Assembly (NCBI GenBank): GCA_035610835.1
Contig: CM069452.1
Span: forward strand, 13,177,753-13,241,752
Source of the DNA: Ophiura sarsii
Taxonomy: Eukaryota; Echinodermata; Ophiuroidea; Amphilepidida; Ophiuridae
Reading direction: 5' to 3'
DNA: 64,000 nucleotides
Under the pieces are notes generated by a model, which searched no databases, was not told the DNA's origin, and saw only the letters and a program-made list of their open reading frames with translations. The position numbers and the translations under genes were made by a program. Each line of letters begins with the position of its first letter. Position 1 is the stretch's first letter. Below are positions 11,801-22,418 of the stretch, in pieces.

Positions 11801-14800
11801 CATCAGTCCACTTGTTCTGAAGCTTAGGCACAAAAATTGTTTGTTTGCCTCAAGTGAAAAATCGGGAGTGTCGGCCTGTCAATTAAAAAAAAGATCCTTC
11901 TTTAATTTGCTTAGGTTTCCAGGCCAGTTTGAATTGTGTTTATAAATGTTAAACACAAAAACTGTTCATGCTTGGATGTAGTATGGATGCAATGTGACAT
12001 TTTGGATTCTTGCAGTTTACTCTCTCAACCCCGCCCCCCCCCCCCCCCCCCCCACCCCCCAACACACACACCATAACAAAGCTAAGAAAATGGCTCATAT
12101 ATTTCACCACTAAAACTAAGCAAAAATCAGCCGGTGAAGCATCTGCTGTATTACCTCTTGGACAAGGAATGAAGAATTGTTTCAAAGGTCCAGTTAAATG
12201 GTTTGTTCACCCTATTGAAGTTGCTTGAAAACTAAGTTAAATTACATTAAAGTCTTAGAAAGCGGCCACCGATTTCCGTGTTTTTGGGGGTCGATTGCGG
12301 AGGGCAAACAAACAAACAAATTCCCTCTTTCCAGTGGATTGGGTAAATTGTCAAAAATTAATACACATTTTATTCAACTTACATCTCCTCCAATTCCAGA
12401 AAGTGTACAAAGGCGGAAATGTTGTCCATAGGTTAGAACTGTGCCAGCTCGGATGGCTAGGTCTGTCCTGTTTATTGGGAATGAAACAAAAAATGATTGA
12501 TTTTTACTTGATCTTAATCTGACCAACATGGTAAGTGTGAGGGGACACACACATACTCTCTGTGGGAATGACACCAAATTGGACTTTAATACTTGAATCA
12601 TCCACTTTTTAAATTACAAATAGCTCCTCTTAATCACCCTTCCCTTGCCTCTAAGGTAGCCCAACAAAACAGACAATTTGGGAGTCTAACTGAGTTACGG
12701 CCTTCTGGCGCTCAACCCTCGATACGTGACCTGTCGCGTCAAAAGGACATGTTGCCAGCAAACACAGTTTTGAGATGGAGACCAATATATTTGGTGAATT
12801 ATAAAGAAAATTATAGACAAAAATATGCTTCTTCAAATCAATCTTATGATTACAAAGTCTGATTACCTTCAACATGGTGTCATTTCAAAGCTTAAAATGT
12901 GCTCTTTCAATCCACACCAATAACTCAGATTTGACTCGGGCCTCCTAAATGTCCATTTTGATGTGACGGGTCACATGTCAATATCCCAGTTGTCATTATA
13001 GTCAGTTGACTAAGTACCAAGTACCATATGGGCAGGAATTCTGAGGCTATTATAAAAGAATCCTACTTGGCATAGTTGCAATATGCGACATATCACATTG
13101 AAAAGGACACTTTGAGGGCGAGAATCAAACCCCATCAGATAGATTCAATTAATAATACAGCAGACTTGAGATTATACGATTACAAGAAGCATAATTGTCC
13201 TATTATTTTCTTCATAATGTACTTGGATTCCAAGGATGGACAATAACTGTATCTGCTGACAACATGTCTTTTTGGTGTAATTGGTAACATGCAGGCATCA
13301 CATCCAGTTCACACATTGCACATTTAACCCTAACTCTACTACACCACACGGCAACTGTGCGGAAAAAATGTTTTTATAACCCGGCGTGCAGGTTTTGGGC
13401 TACAAAAGGGACCCAGGCTATATAACGAGGCGAAGATACTCGCCGAGTGTCAACTGGCAGCCGTGGTGTAGTGGCTAGGATCTGGGCCCGGGTGCTGGAT
13501 GTCCGTGGTTCAAATCCTGGGGTTGGGGGGTTGGGTGACCTTTCTGGTGAATTTTGGGTGTCGGAAAATAAATCTGTTGTCGTGTGGTGATCTAGAGTTA
13601 GGGTTAATATGTTCATTTGACTCTCAAAAACAATTTACTTTCTACTGATCACCATCAAGGAAGAAAACAAAATGTCTGCTCCCCTATTATTACTACTCCA
13701 AATGGGATATATGAGAAGGAAACCAAATGTTGGTCTTACTTACGGTACTATAACAAAAGTGTTCCTGGCTGATGGCTCCAGAGACTTGCTTGCAGATACA
13801 GAACAAGTGCCTTCAAATTTCATAGAATCATGCAGTTTACTCTGTGGCATATTGATAGAGAAAGCATTAGCCTGACGAGGTTCTACTCCAGGTTTAGTAC
13901 TGATTTGATTGGCATCTGCTTCATTTACCAACATCACCCGATCTCCAAAATGGATGAAGCCATCAGAAGTAACAGAGAGTTCAGTCTGTAGAGGACACAA
14001 AATTAATTCACATGGATATTAATTTTAAAACAAGCAACCAAAAACAATAAGACCGGGTGACTAGATAGAGAGAGCCCTGACAGGACCCCTTTCTACAATT
14101 AACCCACATCCCTCTCATATGACTTCTCTAGTGTGACATTTGGGATAATTCTTAATTTAGCTCCTCCAGACAAAATAAGCTTTCCTCTTAGGCCAATTTA
14201 TTGGGTCCATTTCCAACCTACCATAATTTTGAAAACTGACAAAAAGTGTTTATTGTACAAATTTAATAGGGGCACCAACTTTCCCCAAGGCAATTATGTA
14301 CTTTTGAAAACAGCCAAACATTGAGGGCGTCAAGGCAACTAGGTGGGGCATCCAAGGCAAATGCCTCTTGATGCATTGGGTTAATTTGAGCCCTGGTTAC
14401 AATATTGCATACACAGTACCACATTATATTTGCTATAATTATACAGTACTATACCTGTGCCAGTACACTTCCTCGTAAACGAGATGCCTTCTGAATTTCT
14501 AGCTCCCCTCGTTCCCTTTTTTCAAGATGATCCTTTATCATGTCCTATAAAAAGAGCAAACAATATTATGTTACTTACAGCTATCAATAAACAGTCTTAT
14601 TTTCTGGGACCATAATTCCAATAGAAAAGTCACTGTTTGTCGATAATTTTGCTTATCACTATACCTAAAGTCACTGTGATAAACATCTCAAAACACTGCA
14701 AGTCACTATTTGATGGGAACCAATGAATTTTTGCTGTCTTGATCCAATCTCAATTGCCATATTGTTGTTTCATTGTTGTCATGAATATGTGACTGTGATA

Positions 14801-17800
14801 GGGCCTCCACCAAGGTATATTATTCATCAGTCACGGTCAGTTGTGCAGATTTCCAGTGGGGGAGGGCCAGTGATATTATAGTACACTGTGAAATTGTAGC
14901 CATACTTGAAAGAAAGTCATGCTCGCATGGATGGAGTGTATAAGTTCTCACACTTTACCTTTTTTTTAAATAAAAAAAACACACCTCACACACTCTTGTA
15001 CTTTGTAGTTGGGAGGTGATCAGTGGCGGATACAGGGGGGGCGGAGGGGCAGGCGCCCCCCATAAAATTTTACAATATACCTTTTTTTGTGTACGCGCCC
15101 CCGTAAAATTTGACAATATATTGTACCACTTTACCTTTTTCAGAGACATAGGTAGGTTCGTCGCCCCCCCCCCCCCACCCCCACTTAGCAGAATTTCACG
15201 AGCTGACGGCCAAACAAATTGGGGACCTTTTACGGGTTTTTCAGTAGGCCTACTATGAACACATCATGCTATCACGAGTGCAACTCCAACAACAGTAAGG
15301 CATTTGAATCAGCCTAATCAAAGAAGAATGTCAGCCATGGCACAGAAAGTACTGCATCTATCACCTGATAAAGATCATTTCTGCTCACTTAAAGTTAATG
15401 CTTGGAACAAACTGATAAAATACTTGTTTCTGCATCCACAGGCTGAAAAAGTAGGCAATACGGAAAGCTCCTTGCAGGGAAATTTGAGCATTTGGAGGGA
15501 AATGTTGGCATTTGGAAGGAAATGTTACTATTTCATTAAAGGGACATTAAGTGGTGTTGAAAATTTTAAATGTTTAAAAATTTACTTCAGAATTCAAGAT
15601 GAACATTAAAAATTGCCATTATTGTTGTTTCTACTAACAAAAACACAGCAAAACTTGATTAAAACAATATCATCACTATTTATTGAAAAACGCCCTCTAT
15701 GCAAATATGGTTCGCGTTATGTATCACGCGTACTGCAGGGGGATACTGTCGGACGTAAAATGCTCGTTGCGGCTGTACGAGCATTTTTGAATCGATGTTT
15801 TCTTGTACAAAGAGAGCTGATTTTTCTTAATCCTTATAGGTGTAACTGTAAGTCCATACATGTAATACAATTATAAAAATATACTAATCTCAGTTTTTAT
15901 CATAATTGAGGGCGCAGCTTCCAACACATCTCTTAGTGCCCCTTTAAGAAATGCATTCCATTTTGGAGGGAAATTTGGAATCGCTTGCCGGGAAAAACCC
16001 ATTTTTTCAGGCCATGTCTGCACATGACCTCCCTCAAAAATCAGTTGAGAGTCCTTCATATTGAGGAGGCAGAGGACTAAAGCAATCACTGCCGTCTGAC
16101 ATTACTGCATTCTATATCTATAAATGTGACATGATCAAGCGTAAGATGTCGGGAATATTGATATTAAATTATAGGTACCGTAAAATAGGGACATGGGGAG
16201 AATAGGGACAAAAATGGGAACAGTTTTTTAAATGTCATCCGGCCAGTTTGTGTACCGTAAAACAGGGTGAATAGGGATGGGAGTTTTGGCTACCAAATGT
16301 TCAAAAAAATGTTGCCCTCTGTAGTCAATGATATGAACATTCCTAGGCTACCGTTGACAACAAAGCAAAACGTTTTTAACACATCAGTTTGTACGTTCTA
16401 CTCAACCATACACAAGACCGTTCCTAGTGATCGTGTGAGGCCATGTAACTTGTAAGTGACTGTTGTTTACATTAGCAAAATTTTCAAAATGTTTTCATTC
16501 AAGCTATGCCTAGTGGAAGTTTGACAAGTTCTAATAAATAGTAATTTTATTTAGAAAAGTTGAAAAAATGTTGATGAAAATATATGATGCCGACTCAGAT
16601 GCTTTCATTTCATAGCTCTCAGACAGATTCATAGCTTTACGCAGCATCTTGGAAGTTGAATAATTCCTTGAAGTATATTATATGCACATGTACAGTCATC
16701 AAAAAAAGTAACTATACAGGTAATAAATGTACTTTTAACTTTAAAAATATATATCCTACCTAGAAATATCAAATCATAAAGTTGTTGAGAAATTTATCTT
16801 CTTTAATATGAGATATTGCACGCTAGGATCGGTTGAATATTTAAGAAGCGACAATCCAAAATGTAAGGTAAAGTCACAATTTCAAATTCACATTTTATAT
16901 TTCAACACGGGGGAGAGAATGACAGGTAGCGTGTGTGTGACGTATTGATCCATCGGAACAGTGCTGCCGACAGTCCAACCTGCGCATTCATCCCCCAATT
17001 GCACTACCGGTAATCGATAAGGTACCCGTAGATTGGCCCGCGTGTAGAAAATAAAAATGTGAACATGAAAATTGGACTTCTCCTTATATTTTTGAGTGCC
17101 ACTTCTTCAATAATCACCCGATCCTAGCGTGCAGTATCTCATATTAAAGAAGACAAATTTCTCAACAACTTTATAATTTAATATTTTTAGGTAGGGTATA
17201 TATTTTAAGAGTTAGAAGCCCATTTATTACCTGTATAGTTACTTTTTTTGATGACTGTATATCAATTGCAAGCCCGGGACTAGGCCTTTAGGGCCAGGGC
17301 GTACAAATTGCAAATGTGATGTCCCCGATACATTCATGTACGCTACAGTCCCAGCTAACAGTCCTGGAGTGGCCCCCTTTTAGTTGCGACAAAGTGTACA
17401 GTCCCGGCGACCCTTAAACAGGACAAAGTGTACGCTCTCCAGTTATGAACGTTCCGCATGTCGCTTGATATCTTTCTGCAACCATATAAAAAAATGCCGG
17501 GTTGCATTTCTGTTAATTAATAGGCTTATTCCGTCAAGCGCATCGCATCTCTCGCTCATGCCGCTTATGTATGCTGCAGCTACGACCGGGTGTACATCAT
17601 TTGTGCACCCTGGCCTAGGCTAGCCTTGTATGTCCCCGCTAAACGCCCCGGCTAGCGGGGGCACAGTTTGTACGTCCATGTCGGTACCATGTCTTTTGTA
17701 CATTCGTGTACAGTCCCCGTTTACGTACGTTGATACACTCATGGTCCCCGCCCTGTCCCGAGTCCCCTGGGGCCGGGCTTGCAATAGGAAGGGGCGGACA

Positions 17801-18227
17801 TACGGGAACTTTGAGTTATTTTTAGCAAATTTGCTTGGCAACCAGTTTCAGAAACAAAACATTCCATGCACGCACTCAACGCTGAGCGTTACGCACTTGA
17901 TCCGCAGTAGTAGGCGCAATGTGCGGTTGCCTTAATTGATTGATCTGCGCAAGTTGTTTTTGTTTTCACCAGCGTTTGATTTGTTTTCACCGGCGTGACG
18001 TAGGTCCGCCCCAACCTATTGATAAGTGCATTATCGAGTATAAAGTCAAGACTCAAAGAGTCGAATTCGACAGGTTGTCTTCTTAAATCTTGCCTCCCTT
18101 GATTGAATTGAAGTTGAGACTTGAGGCTAATCAAAAACGTAAAAACAAAAAGGTTTACCTCTTCTAGACAAAGATCTTCGTTCCAGTTTCCGACTCGCAC
18201 GTTTGGATTGTAGGTTCTTACACTCAT
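8717..18227 (-). CDS. CFAP161: Cilia- and flagella-associated protein 161, seven exons, complete
   Basis: Joined coding exons, in transcript order: 18227-18159, 14544-14455, 13985-13744, 12467-12383, 11599-11435, 10440-10367 and 8870-8717. They sum to 879 nt, or 292 aa plus TGA; the human protein is about 300 aa. All introns are GT-AG and all phases fit. Family landmarks are GNWNED (residues 13-18), VTSDGFIHFGDRVMLVN (58-74), ARNTFVI (126-132), LTYGQHF (145-151), INHC-like IFNHC in exon 6, and DSHKAEKDVNHW (258-269). These follow human CFAP161 (C15orf26) block by block. The family is a microtubule inner protein of motile-cilium doublets (A-tubule lumen, from memory), so expression in ciliated cells is expected. 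The start is supported by an in-frame TAA 15 nt upstream and A at -3. No signal peptide or membrane segment is present. The last 20 residues (rich in Ala, Thr and Pro) are not conserved with human. The introns carry many MITEs. Confidence 0.94.
8940..9438. mobile_element. MITE with about 50-bp TIRs in CFAP161 intron 6
   Basis: The left arm contains CCCCCAACTCAACACATAAG and CATGACTGTTCT. The right arm is the inverse (AGAACAGTCATG, TGTGTTGAGTTGGGGGG). It is about 500 bp, starts 70 bp upstream of exon 7's acceptor and is non-coding. Confidence 0.75.
9852..9950. mobile_element. 99-bp hairpin MITE in CFAP161 intron 6
   Basis: The ends GTCAGCCTGCTTCGATAA and TTATCGAAGCAGGCTGAC are exact complements. 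A direct partial copy of the same end (GTCAGCCTGCTTCAATAA) lies at 9513, so an older, larger element may have spanned 9513-9950. Confidence 0.8.
10367..10440 (-). CDS. CFAP161: CFAP161 coding exon 6
   Basis: 74 nt, residues 218-241 plus two bases of codon 242. It reads ANQKIIFNHCKTNQDLCV, against human ANAKILINHCHTNRGLAA. The acceptor is AATAG|GCT and the donor is GAA|GTAAGT. Confidence 0.92.
11435..11599 (-). CDS. CFAP161: CFAP161 coding exon 5
   Basis: 165 nt, residues 163-217, phase 0 at both ends. It encodes LKLQSDIATF through KQLVTFVDF to METEGLPVP, matching the human segment that ends YEGFPVP. The acceptor is AATAG|CTC and the donor is CCG|GTAAG. It is too fragmented by nearby stops to stand out as an open frame, and was found by reading the flanking splice sites. 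Confidence 0.92.
12034..12052. repeat. Poly-C tract in CFAP161 intron 4
   Basis: About 19 uninterrupted C residues followed by ACCCCCCAACACACACACC. It lies between exons 5 and 4 and produces spurious proline-rich or glycine-rich frames on the two strands. Confidence 0.85.
12383..12467 (-). CDS. CFAP161: CFAP161 coding exon 4
   Basis: 85 nt completing codon 134 and running to residue 162. It includes LTYGQHFRLCTLSGIGGD, which matches the human LRYGQDFCL block. The acceptor is AACAG|GAC and the donor is GAT|GTAAG. An open frame on the opposite strand here is only its shadow. Confidence 0.92.
13324..13607. mobile_element. TTAA-flanked element carrying a tRNA-like core
   Basis: TTAA at 13324-13327 and 13604-13607 bracket inverted ends CCCTAACTCTACTACACCAC and the complement of CCCTAACTCTAGATCACCAC (about 28 bp matching at most positions). 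The TTAA duplication is the piggyBac-type signature. Inside is a tRNA-like Pol III promoter (next entry). It lies in CFAP161 intron 3. Confidence 0.8.
13457..13530 (+). pseudogene. tRNA-like Pol III promoter remnant
   Basis: Box A TGGTGTAGTGG (13464-13474) and box B GGTTCAAATCC (13507-13517) fit the consensus with tRNA-like spacing, resembling tRNA-Glu/Gly. The T and acceptor stems no longer pair, so it is a SINE head or decayed tRNA rather than a working tRNA. Confidence 0.6.
13744..13985 (-). CDS. CFAP161: CFAP161 coding exon 3
   Basis: 242 nt, residues 54-133 plus two bases of codon 134. It holds the most conserved block (SVTSDGFIHFGDRVMLVN) and ends in ARNTFVIV. The acceptor is CTACAG|ACT and the donor is CC|GTAAGTAAG. 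The middle part (residues 75-120, Ser/Gln-rich) is variable within the family. Confidence 0.94.
14455..14544 (-). CDS. CFAP161: CFAP161 coding exon 2
   Basis: Ninety nt, residues 24-53 (DMIKDHLEKRERGELEIQKA, then SRLRGSVLAQ). This corresponds to the charged helix of human CFAP161 that contains FLEKRDKG. The acceptor is TATAG|GAC, the donor is CAG|GTATAG, and both ends are phase 0. Confidence 0.93.
15020..15190. repeat. GC-rich repeat fragment in CFAP161 intron 1
   Basis: Begins AGTGGCGGATACAGGGGGGG, a sequence type often found at ends of dispersed DNA transposons. Two related GCGCCCCCCATAAAATTTTAC / GCGCCCCCGTAAAATTTGAC segments follow, then a C run at about 15165-15176. Family assignment is tentative. 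Confidence 0.4.
15536..15947 (+). mobile_element. TTAA MITE family A, copy 1
   Basis: Flanked by TTAA at 15536-15539 and 15944-15947. The ends are AGGGACATTAAGTGG and the complement of AGGGGCACTAAGAGATG. It is about 404 bp with a central hairpin around the ATGCTCGT/ACGAGCAT pair. It lies in CFAP161 intron 1; other copies are at 18423 (inverted) and 29975. Its 80-100-codon open frames repeat in the other copies only because the element does. Confidence 0.88.
16691..17259. mobile_element. TA-flanked foldback element with about 160-bp TIRs
   Basis: TA at 16691-16692 and 17258-17259 flanks CAGTCATCAAAAAAAGTAAC and its complement. Complementarity continues for about 160 bp (16693-16850 against 17098-17257), including GCACGCTAGGATCGG / GATCCTAGCGTGC. 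The roughly 250-bp centre is unrelated and non-coding. The CAGT start and TA target suggest Tc1/mariner mobilisation. It lies in CFAP161 intron 1. Confidence 0.85.
18159..18227 (-). CDS. CFAP161: CFAP161 coding exon 1
   Basis: Encodes residues 1-23, starting MSVRTYNPNVRVGNWNED, the conserved N-terminus. It ends in phase 0 at GAG|GTAAAC. The following intron is 3.6 kb and holds a TTAA-type MITE and a long-TIR TA element. Confidence 0.93.
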
Positions 18228-18422
18228 CTTATTAATCAGTTATATATCAAAACTTCTATTAAATTAGTTTATTTAAATGGAAACAAAGTACACACACCAG
18301 CGGTAATATTTTTACAGCAGAAGTGATTTTGATTACCTGCGCCTGGCAACGGCAGTGTTTCTATTTTTGTTTTCACTAGCGGGATACCCTCGCTACGCTC
18401 GGGTCCCCGCTAGATAAGCAAA
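18228..18422 (-). promoter_or_regulatory. Presumed 5' flank of CFAP161 with an RFX half-site
   Basis: This is the sequence immediately upstream of the CFAP161 start codon. GGCAAC at 18345-18350 is half of the X-box bound by RFX factors, the usual regulators of ciliary genes. An ATTACC lies 7 bp away, wider than the normal 1-3 bp spacer, so this is a weak candidate. A hairpin-like CTAGCGGG stretch at 18378-18412 closes the region. No TATA box is obvious. Confidence 0.25.
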
Positions 18423-18845
18423 TTAAAGAGTCATAACAGTCATAAGAGATGTGGTGGAGGCAGCGCCCTCAATTACAAAATATATGATAAAAACTGAGAT
18501 TTGTATATTTTTATAATTGTATTACATGTATAAACTTACACCTATAAGGATTAAGTAAAATCAGCCCTCTTTGTACAACAAAACGTCGATTCAAAAATGC
18601 TCGTAGAGCCGCAACGAGCATTTTACGTCCGACAGTATTCCCCTGCAGTACGCGTGATACATAACGCGAACCATATTTGCATAGAGGGCGTTTTACAATA
18701 AATAGCGATGGTATTGTTTTAATCAGGTTTGGCTGTGTTTTTGTTAATAGAAACAACAATAATGGCAATTTTTAATGTTCATCTTGAATTCTGAAGTAAT
18801 TTTTTAAACATTTAAAATTTTCAACACCACTTAATGTCCCTTTAA
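18423..18845 (-). mobile_element. TTAA MITE family A, copy 2 (inverted)
   Basis: Reverse-oriented homologue of 15536-15947 ending in CTTAATGTCCC + TTTAA (18834-18845). Its other end is rearranged (TTAAAGAGTCATAACAGTC). It abuts the family B element directly. Confidence 0.85.
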
Positions 18846-19319
18846 TGGTATACACCACCAATACACTATGGGATAGCACGTCCGGTAAAAGTTTATCACA
18901 GCAATAGTTCCTTTTTGCGGTACAAATTGCGAGATGTTGACATACTTTTTTCAATTATATCTATTAGTTTTGGGTATTACACATTTTTATGAGTGTGCAC
19001 AGTACATATTTCCAAAAAAATCGCACTAGTTTGAACATTTTAAAGTTTTAAACGACTGAAATCGGCGGAAGGTCCGTCCTGGGTTTTGGGGCGTAAATAA
19101 AGGGCCGAAATCGCTACATCAAATTCATCGCATAATATTGAAAAATCTAGTCCGACACTTTGCCATTTCCTTTTGATATGTTTTGCGGACATCCCTTAGG
19201 AATAATCTCTGTAAATGTCATATAAGGATGTATGGGATAACTCCAGTTAGAGCCGATTGTTTGACCCCTACTTTGCACGTAGCGTCTATGGGGAGTGCAT
19301 TGGTGGTGTATACCCTTGA
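18846..19319 (+). mobile_element. TTAA MITE family B, copy 1
   Basis: The ends are GGTATACACCACCAATACAC and the complement of AAGGGTATACACCACC. The left flank is the TTAA that ends family A copy 2; the right flank is TTGA, a decayed TTAA. It is nearly identical to 20303-20773 over about 470 bp. Confidence 0.85.
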
Positions 19320-20298
19320 AGCTGCGGGCTCCAACTGGGCATGTAGGTACCAAAAGACGTTGGGCATCATCAAAATTATCAATGAAATCTCATATATTAC
19401 ATGATGATCAACACGCGGGGCAATGTCTAGTTAGGCCTACATTGTTTAATCCTTTCAAAAATCGTTTTTAATCATCTAAATGTTGTCGTTTTCTTAGGAG
19501 GTTTTCAACAAGAAACACCTTGAAAAGGCCAGGACATTTCATATGATGAATCATACACGAGTTCGAATTAAAACTCATGAGGCTTTTATTGTTTTAAAAG
19601 AGTCAAAATGATCATTAGGTTGAGTCGCGGCTTTCTTTGACACGGTTAAGTTCTCAAACACAACCCCACTTCCAATGCAAATTGGATTAAACATGTTAAA
19701 AAAGCCGGGGCTAGGGGGGGGGGGGGGGGGGCGTCGATAAGGAGTCTATTAAAGTTATTTCTAGTGATCTATGTGTTTTTGAATGATGATAAATAGTAGG
19801 CCAGGAGCACTGAGAGGGGTCCTTTGGGTTTCACTCATGTCAAAAGACGCTTCAAAGCTAGTGGATTAAATGAAACTGCATGTCGGGCGTAATTGTCGGG
19901 TCATATTATATGCGTTTCAGCCATCTGAATGTTAGGCCTACTCGCCTATAATGATCTTAAATTCAAGTAATTGTGAAATGAAAAGATTTTAAAATCGATA
20001 ATAATGCTTAATTTTTCACTATCTACAGGGTAAACAATACGAGCGGACCTATATAGACTTTTCAGTAATCTAGTCAAAGGCCCTCGGGGAGAAATTTTCT
20101 TTAAAAAGCGCGTACACGCGCACCTTCGCACCGTTAGAACATGCAATTTTGAAATTTCACGTTTTGACCATGTTTCTTGTGGAGGCCGTATCTTCAAAAC
20201 GGAAGCATGAAATGTAATATAACTCGGGAATTTAGCTCAGGATTTCACTGGCAACAATATGAAATATGTCTCGTTTGCTGTAGACAAAGTGTGTGCTC
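19320..20298. other. Gene-free stretch
   Basis: I see no gene. An 18-base G run lies at 19714-19731. An 83-codon minus-strand frame (19946-20197) has no recognisable domain. Confidence 0.5.
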
Positions 20299-20777
20299 TT
20301 AAAGGGTATACACCACCAATGCACTATGGGATAGCACGTCCGGTAAAAGTTTATCACAGCAATAGTTCCTTTTTGCGGTACAAATTGCGAGATGTTGACA
20401 TACTTTTTTCAATTATATCTATTAGTTTTGGGTATTACACATTTTTATGAGTGTGCACAGTACATATTTCCAAAAAAATCGCACTAGTTTGAACATTTTA
20501 AAGTTTTAAACGACTGAAATCGGCGGAAGGTCCGTCCTGGGTTTTGGGGCGTAAATAAAGGGCCGAAATCGCTACATCAAATTCATCGCATAATATTGAA
20601 AAATCTAGTCCGACACTTTGCCATTTCCTTTTGATATGTTTTGCGGACATCCCTTAGGAATAATCTCTGTAAATGTCATATAAGGATGTATGGGATAACT
20701 CCAGTTAGAGCCGATTGTTTGACCCCTACTTTGCACGTAGCGTCTATGGGGAGTGCATTGGTGGTGTATACCCTTAA
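20299..20777 (+). mobile_element. TTAA MITE family B, copy 2
   Basis: TTAA at 20299-20302 and 20774-20777 bracket GGGTATACACCACCAATGCA and its inverted partner. It is followed at once by TGTCCCTTTAA, the terminal 11 bases of family A, as if it had inserted into the internal TTAA of a family A terminus that has otherwise been lost. Confidence 0.9.
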
Positions 20778-20806
20778 TGTCCCTTTAATGAGATTCATAT
20801 GAGTAG

Positions 20807-21675
20807 TAGGGGAGACCGCTGATGGACGTTACAAAATTTACATTTTGAGCCAAAAAAATATAATGAAAGAACTCAGACACTCCATCTTGGGTCTGTGGTT
20901 AGCCTATTACGTTTGCTAAAAACTGGAGCATACAGAACATGTAAACGTCAAACAACTAATTAACAACTCATTAACTAATTAAGGTAATTTTTTGTAACAA
21001 CTTACCCCGCGTACGAGGTAAGTTGTTACACCGTTCAGGGTAACTTGTTATCATTCATTTTGTATGTACAGTAGTAAATACTATCTTTTTCTACTTCCAT
21101 TACATTCAGCATTGTTCAGGGGTGTTTCCCCCCTCTCCGTCTTCCTTTTATAGGTTCTTGGCATTGTTAACAGTAAACCAGTTAGCTGTAGGTAAAGCAG
21201 AATACACAAAAGACATATACAAATATTTATACCTGAAACTTGAAACAAAATTTAGTTTAACATATGTAAATGTAATTGGGGTAGGTTGTTACATTGACAA
21301 GGGGTAGGTTGTAACAACTTACCCCATAGGGCATTTTACACACAAAACCTACTGTAGCATACCCTTGAGGCAGAATTACAGGTCATGGCTAGGGATATAT
21401 TAGTGACATACATGTAGTATATTTACAATAACAAGCTATCATTATGCACCTCCAGTTGTTAGCAAATTTTGTCAAAAAGTTACTCAGAGAGTACAAAAAA
21501 AGTTTTGTTGACTTACTTTTTTAGTGGAACATTGGAGAAACCTCACAATTGGTATAATATCCCTGCTATGTGAAGGCAACATGGATGTTAGTTAGCCTGC
21601 CCTCTCTTGTTCCAGCTTGTCACACTAGGAGGTGTAACAACTTACCCGTTTAACTTCCATCCCCGGTCTCCCCTA
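20807..21675. mobile_element. TA-flanked 0.87-kb element with repeated GTAACAACTTACC motif
   Basis: The inverted ends are TAGGGGAGACCG and CGGTCTCCCCTA. Inside, GTAACAACTTACC or its complement occurs near both ends and in the middle (about 20996, 21019, 21282, 21311 and 21636); at 21301-21325 two fuse into a palindrome. Repeated internal motifs resemble transposase-binding sites. No transposase is encoded. Confidence 0.65.
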
Positions 21676-22418
21676 CCGGTAACTCAAGTTGAGTTCATGA
21701 TTTGTCAAATAGCTATTTATCAAGATATACCAAGTAAAGGAGATACGCATTAGCGTTGAGTATCAGTCTAGCGCTATATGTGACCTGGCACCACAAAATG
21801 AGAGTAAAGTCGCAAAAAATAAAAAATGATTTTATTTTATTTTTTATTTTTTCTTATTTTTTTCTTCTTCACATTTTCAGAAAGTAGATGTCCTCAGGTT
21901 TAAAATCACACCAAAGTTGTTATAATAGGACATTCTAAAGTGAACTTTATAATACATTGAAATTAATCACCATTGAATTATTGAATTGGAGAAAAAGGCC
22001 TTGAAAGTCAGTGAAGCTTATCGTCACTTGGGCCTTGGCTCTCCAAGTTTGTCAAAACTTAATCGAAAGATTGTTTATGCCAAAGACCTCTTATTAAACG
22101 GCCTGCCATTGGTTCATTTGGGAATTTATAGGGTTCAAATTACTTTTAATAGCTCCAGAAATCCAAATTCGCCACAGGGGATACTAAAGACAGCAAAAAA
22201 AAGTAACTCGGCTGTTGTAAAAGCACCTATAATTTTAAAATTGTTACTCATATTCTAAAAATGAAAATACCAGGAGACGGAAAATGTAATTACGGTGATT
22301 TTGACACCTTGTTTGTTAAAATCGATAAAGTATTGTTGTCGCGGTATGTGCTTACAGATGAAAAGTGCCCATTTCCATTGTTGCAGTAACTCCTATTGAT
22401 CCCTCTGATTCAGCGTGA

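Noticed and set aside
15304..15876. 101- and 87-codon frames in CFAP161 intron 1
   Set aside because: They lie wholly or partly in a TTAA MITE whose other copies carry the same frames; no transposase motif.
17828..17850. RFX X-box at GCTTGGCAACC
   Set aside because: Only one half-site fits, and it lies inside CFAP161 intron 1 rather than upstream of the gene.
21986..22258. 90-codon plus-strand frame
   Set aside because: No domain, no conserved blocks, and it ends in an AT-rich region without splice sites fitting a neighbouring exon.
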